From an uncultured Oscillospiraceae bacterium (GTDB lineage Bacteria; Bacillota; Clostridia; Oscillospirales; Ruminococcaceae): 7,325 nucleotides of DNA. Where the stretch lies: contig CAKSPC010000070.1 of NCBI GenBank assembly GCA_934481445.1, positions 1-7,325 of the forward strand, in the 5' to 3' direction. Position 1 is the first letter of the stretch; each line of letters starts with the position of its first letter. The notes beneath the pieces were generated by a model, which made no database searches, was not told where the DNA came from, and worked only from the letters and a program-made list of their open reading frames with translations. The translations under genes were made by a program, and so were the position numbers. Of this stretch, positions 5,889 through 7,325 are shown in pieces.

Positions 5889-6788
5889 ATGAAAAAGTTA
5901 ATATATACCGCTGTGCTTGCCGCCGCAGCGCTCATGCTGTGCTCCTGCGCAAGCGATGAAAATCGCCGATTTGTTACGCCGTATGACGACAACATCGAGA
6001 GCACCGTTGTGCTTGCTCCCGTGAGCAAGGATGAAAGCACGGCTTATGATATCTCCGAAATAACTTTGCCGCTGCCCGACGAAACGGAAGAACCCGTGAC
6101 CTCGGAGGAAGAGCCGCAGACAAGCGAGGATGAGGAGGAAGTCCCCCCCGCATGGAGCGAGGGGCTGGATGATTTCTATTATTACGAATATGCCGCGTAC
6201 CGCCTTTCCTGGGCGGAGCGCGAGTTTACCACGCAGTCGCTTTTCGTGGGCGACAGCATCTGCCGCGGATTCAGGGAATATCATATGGTGCCGCTTGACC
6301 GCGTGTATGCAAGGGGCTCGATTGCCGCGCGCAATTTCTTTGATTTTTCGCTCTACCGCAATGAGAACGAGGAAGAATATACGCAGGCTCTTGCCGAAAC
6401 CGAGCCGAAGTACGTTTTCCTTTCCATGGGCATGAACGACATCAACCTTACCAACGAGGAAACTTATTGCGAGAACTACCGCAAGATAATCGACATCACC
6501 CTCGATAATTCCGAGGCGGAGGTGTATGTTGCGGCGATAACCCCTATCGACTGCGAGTTTTCGACAAATTATCGCATAGACTGCTTTAATATCAGCATGG
6601 AAAAATTCATCGCCGATAATTACTCCGAGCGGGTGCATTATGTTGATTTTGCAAAGCACCTCAAGGACAGCGGGGGCAATCTGAAAGAATGCTTCAACGG
6701 CGGCGACGGGATACATCTTTCCCCGTATGCGTACTATGTTGCCCTGTGGGAAATGAATAGGACCATGAAAGCGGACGGCGTGCTATAA
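5889..6788 (+). CDS. SGNH/GDSL-family hydrolase, predicted lipoprotein
   Basis: This is an envelope-anchored SGNH esterase-type enzyme of 299 aa. A lipoprotein signal (Lys2-3, hydrophobic 4-17, lipobox LCSC) places the lipidated Cys at 20. An acidic Glu/Asp/Pro/Ser/Thr linker (about 40-92) then holds the catalytic domain off the membrane. The SGNH blocks are all present: GDS with Ser123 (FVGDSICRGF), Gly143 (RGSIA), GMND with Asn183 (SMGMNDIN), and DGIH with Asp273 and His276. The triad would be Ser123-Asp273-His276, with Gly143 and Asn183 in the oxyanion hole. Substrates of such enzymes include acyl groups on cell-wall or exported polysaccharides; the actual substrate cannot be read here. 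The ribosome site is weak (AAGAAAG near 5876-5882), but this ATG is the one that gives the complete signal peptide. A small membrane protein follows after 33 nt, probably in the same operon. Confidence 0.9.
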   Translation: MKKLIYTAVLAAAALMLCSCASDENRRFVTPYDDNIESTVVLAPVSKDESTAYDISEITLPLPDETEEPVTSEEEPQTSEDEEEVPPAWSEGLDDFYYYEYAAYRLSWAEREFTTQSLFVGDSICRGFREYHMVPLDRVYARGSIAARNFFDFSLYRNENEEEYTQALAETEPKYVFLSMGMNDINLTNEETYCENYRKIIDITLDNSEAEVYVAAITPIDCEFSTNYRIDCFNISMEKFIADNYSERVHYVDFAKHLKDSGGNLKECFNGGDGIHLSPYAYYVALWEMNRTMKADGVL

Positions 6789-6809
6789 GGGCAGGATAAT
6801 ATCAAAAGC

Positions 6810-6816
6810 GGGAGGT
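6810..6816 (+). promoter_or_regulatory. Ribosome binding site supporting a GTG start
   Basis: GGGAGGT sits 5 nt before GTG 6822 and is the strongest ribosome site nearby. No in-frame ATG follows within the signal-anchor region, so GTG is the start. Confidence 0.75.
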
Positions 6817-6821
6817 CTAGC

Positions 6822-7214
6822 GTGAAAAAAGCGAAGAGCACAAAGGTGTTTCTGACAGCCGCAGCGGCGGTGCTGCTGGTGGTTTTCGTTATCGTCGGAA
6901 TTGCCGCGGGCGTGGGGCTGTGGGGCTCTTCCGGCGAGGGAGAGCTGCTCGCGGAGCATGAGCTTGGCGGCTGCTCCGTGCTTATATACGGGCACAAGCC
7001 CGCGCTGTTTCCCGAAGGATTTATCCGCGGAAAGATAGTGTGCAGCAGCGGCGAAAACAAATATGTCGTTGACGAGCGCACGTTTTCATTCGGCACGGAC
7101 GAGGATACGGAGCGGTTCAGTTTCACGGACAACGAGCCGACGGTGCACGTTATCGTGCATGATGAGCACGGGGATATACAGTATGATATTACGCCCTCGG
7201 AAATATTCGGATAA
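6822..7214 (+). CDS. Small single-pass membrane protein of unknown function
   Basis: I do not recognise a family for this 130-aa protein. It has a short Lys-rich N-terminus (2-8), one hydrophobic helix (about 9-34, Ala/Val/Ile-rich) that fits an uncleaved signal anchor, and about 95 exported residues that look beta-rich (VLIYGHKPALFPEGF, FSFGTDEDTERFSF, VHVIVHDEHGDIQYDI). It has two cysteines, Cys51 and Cys74, which could form a disulfide. Positive N-terminal charge predicts the C-terminal domain outside. It uses a GTG start with a good ribosome site and lies 33 nt after the SGNH lipoprotein with no terminator between, so the two are probably co-transcribed and act at the same surface. It could be an accessory subunit, but nothing in the sequence shows this. 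Confidence 0.75.
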   Translation: MKKAKSTKVFLTAAAAVLLVVFVIVGIAAGVGLWGSSGEGELLAEHELGGCSVLIYGHKPALFPEGFIRGKIVCSSGENKYVVDERTFSFGTDEDTERFSFTDNEPTVHVIVHDEHGDIQYDITPSEIFG

Positions 7215-7248
7215 AACAAAAGCCGATGTGTTTTGAAGCACATCGGCT
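7211..7248 (-). terminator. Intrinsic terminator oriented for a leftward gene beyond the window
   Basis: AGCCGATGTG (7221-7230) and CACATCGGCT (7239-7248) form a perfect 10-bp stem with an 8-nt loop. On the minus strand the stem is followed by TTTGTTTTAT (complement of 7211-7220). On the + strand CAGTCTG follows with no T-run. It therefore ends a minus-strand transcript entering from the right, overlaps the last codon region of the + strand gene, and implies a convergent gene outside the window. It may also slow + strand transcription. Confidence 0.65.
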
Positions 7249-7325
7249 CAGTCTGTCGAAAAAGTCAAAACGGCAGAAAATTTGCAATAGACTGTGGGGG
7301 AAAACTCTTGTTTTCCCCCACACCC
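7249..7325 (-). repeat. Dispersed intergenic repeat, copy 2, inverted and cut by the window edge
   Basis: Read on the minus strand this matches the right part of the repeat at 3491-3708. The last 34 bases (7292-7325) are an exact reverse complement of 3633-3666 and include the same 13-bp hairpin. AACGGCAGA (7269-7277) and AAAAAGTC (7259-7266) are the complements of TCTGCCGTT and GACTTTTT in copy 1, with the same 2-nt gap between them. The 13-14 nt between these blocks has diverged. The GC-rich triple-hairpin part would lie past 7325. Confidence 0.75.

Noticed and set aside
7221..7248. Terminator of the small membrane protein gene on the + strand
   Set aside because: The stem is strong but no T-run follows it on the + strand; the T-tract is on the minus strand.

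Overview
The window looks like chromosomal DNA of a Gram-positive anaerobe of the class Clostridia, most like an Oscillospiraceae/Ruminococcus-type gut bacterium. This is inferred from strong AGGAGG-type ribosome sites, near-consensus sigma-A promoters, a clostridial-type chemoreceptor with a tandem HAMP-like segment, a lipoprotein signal, and GC-rich intergenic repeats with many hairpins. No taxonomic marker gene is present. All six genes I can support lie on the + strand. They form four transcription units, each with its own readable promoter.

Layout. 1-299: the end of an upstream unit (a terminator-type hairpin at 54-92), then a promoter (TTGACA at 191-196) and a short leader with an inverted repeat. 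300-2360: a transmembrane methyl-accepting chemotaxis protein. 2378-3418: aldose 1-epimerase (galM), 17 nt downstream with its own ribosome site and no terminator between, so the two are probably co-transcribed; an intrinsic terminator follows at 3426-3456. 3491-3708: a GC-rich dispersed repeat with four consecutive strong hairpins. 3746-3774: a perfect consensus promoter driving a monocistronic gene (3837-4796) for a U32-peptidase-like protein with cysteines placed like an iron-sulfur site. 4870-4898: an extended -10 promoter, then a gene (4977-5612) joining an SCP2-like domain to a long Lys/Ala/Pro tail, with a good terminator at 5629-5661. 5720-5748: a promoter preceded by an exact tandem 10-bp repeat, then a 130-nt structured leader, an SGNH-hydrolase lipoprotein (5889-6788) and a small single-pass membrane protein with a GTG start (6822-7214). 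At the right edge, a hairpin at 7221-7248 has its T-tract only on the minus strand, so it probably ends a leftward gene outside the window. A second, inverted copy of the dispersed repeat then runs off the edge.

How the genes work together. The receptor and mutarotase could link sugar sensing with sugar use (inference). The lipoprotein and its membrane-anchored neighbour both act at the cell envelope. The U32-like and SCP2-like genes stand alone under strong promoters and have no assigned partner here. I see no phage, insertion sequence, CRISPR array, tRNA or rRNA.

The observations most worth following are the inverted pair of dispersed repeats, the Fe-S-like cysteine set in the U32-like protein, the SCP2-plus-basic-tail architecture, and the structured leader before the SGNH lipoprotein.
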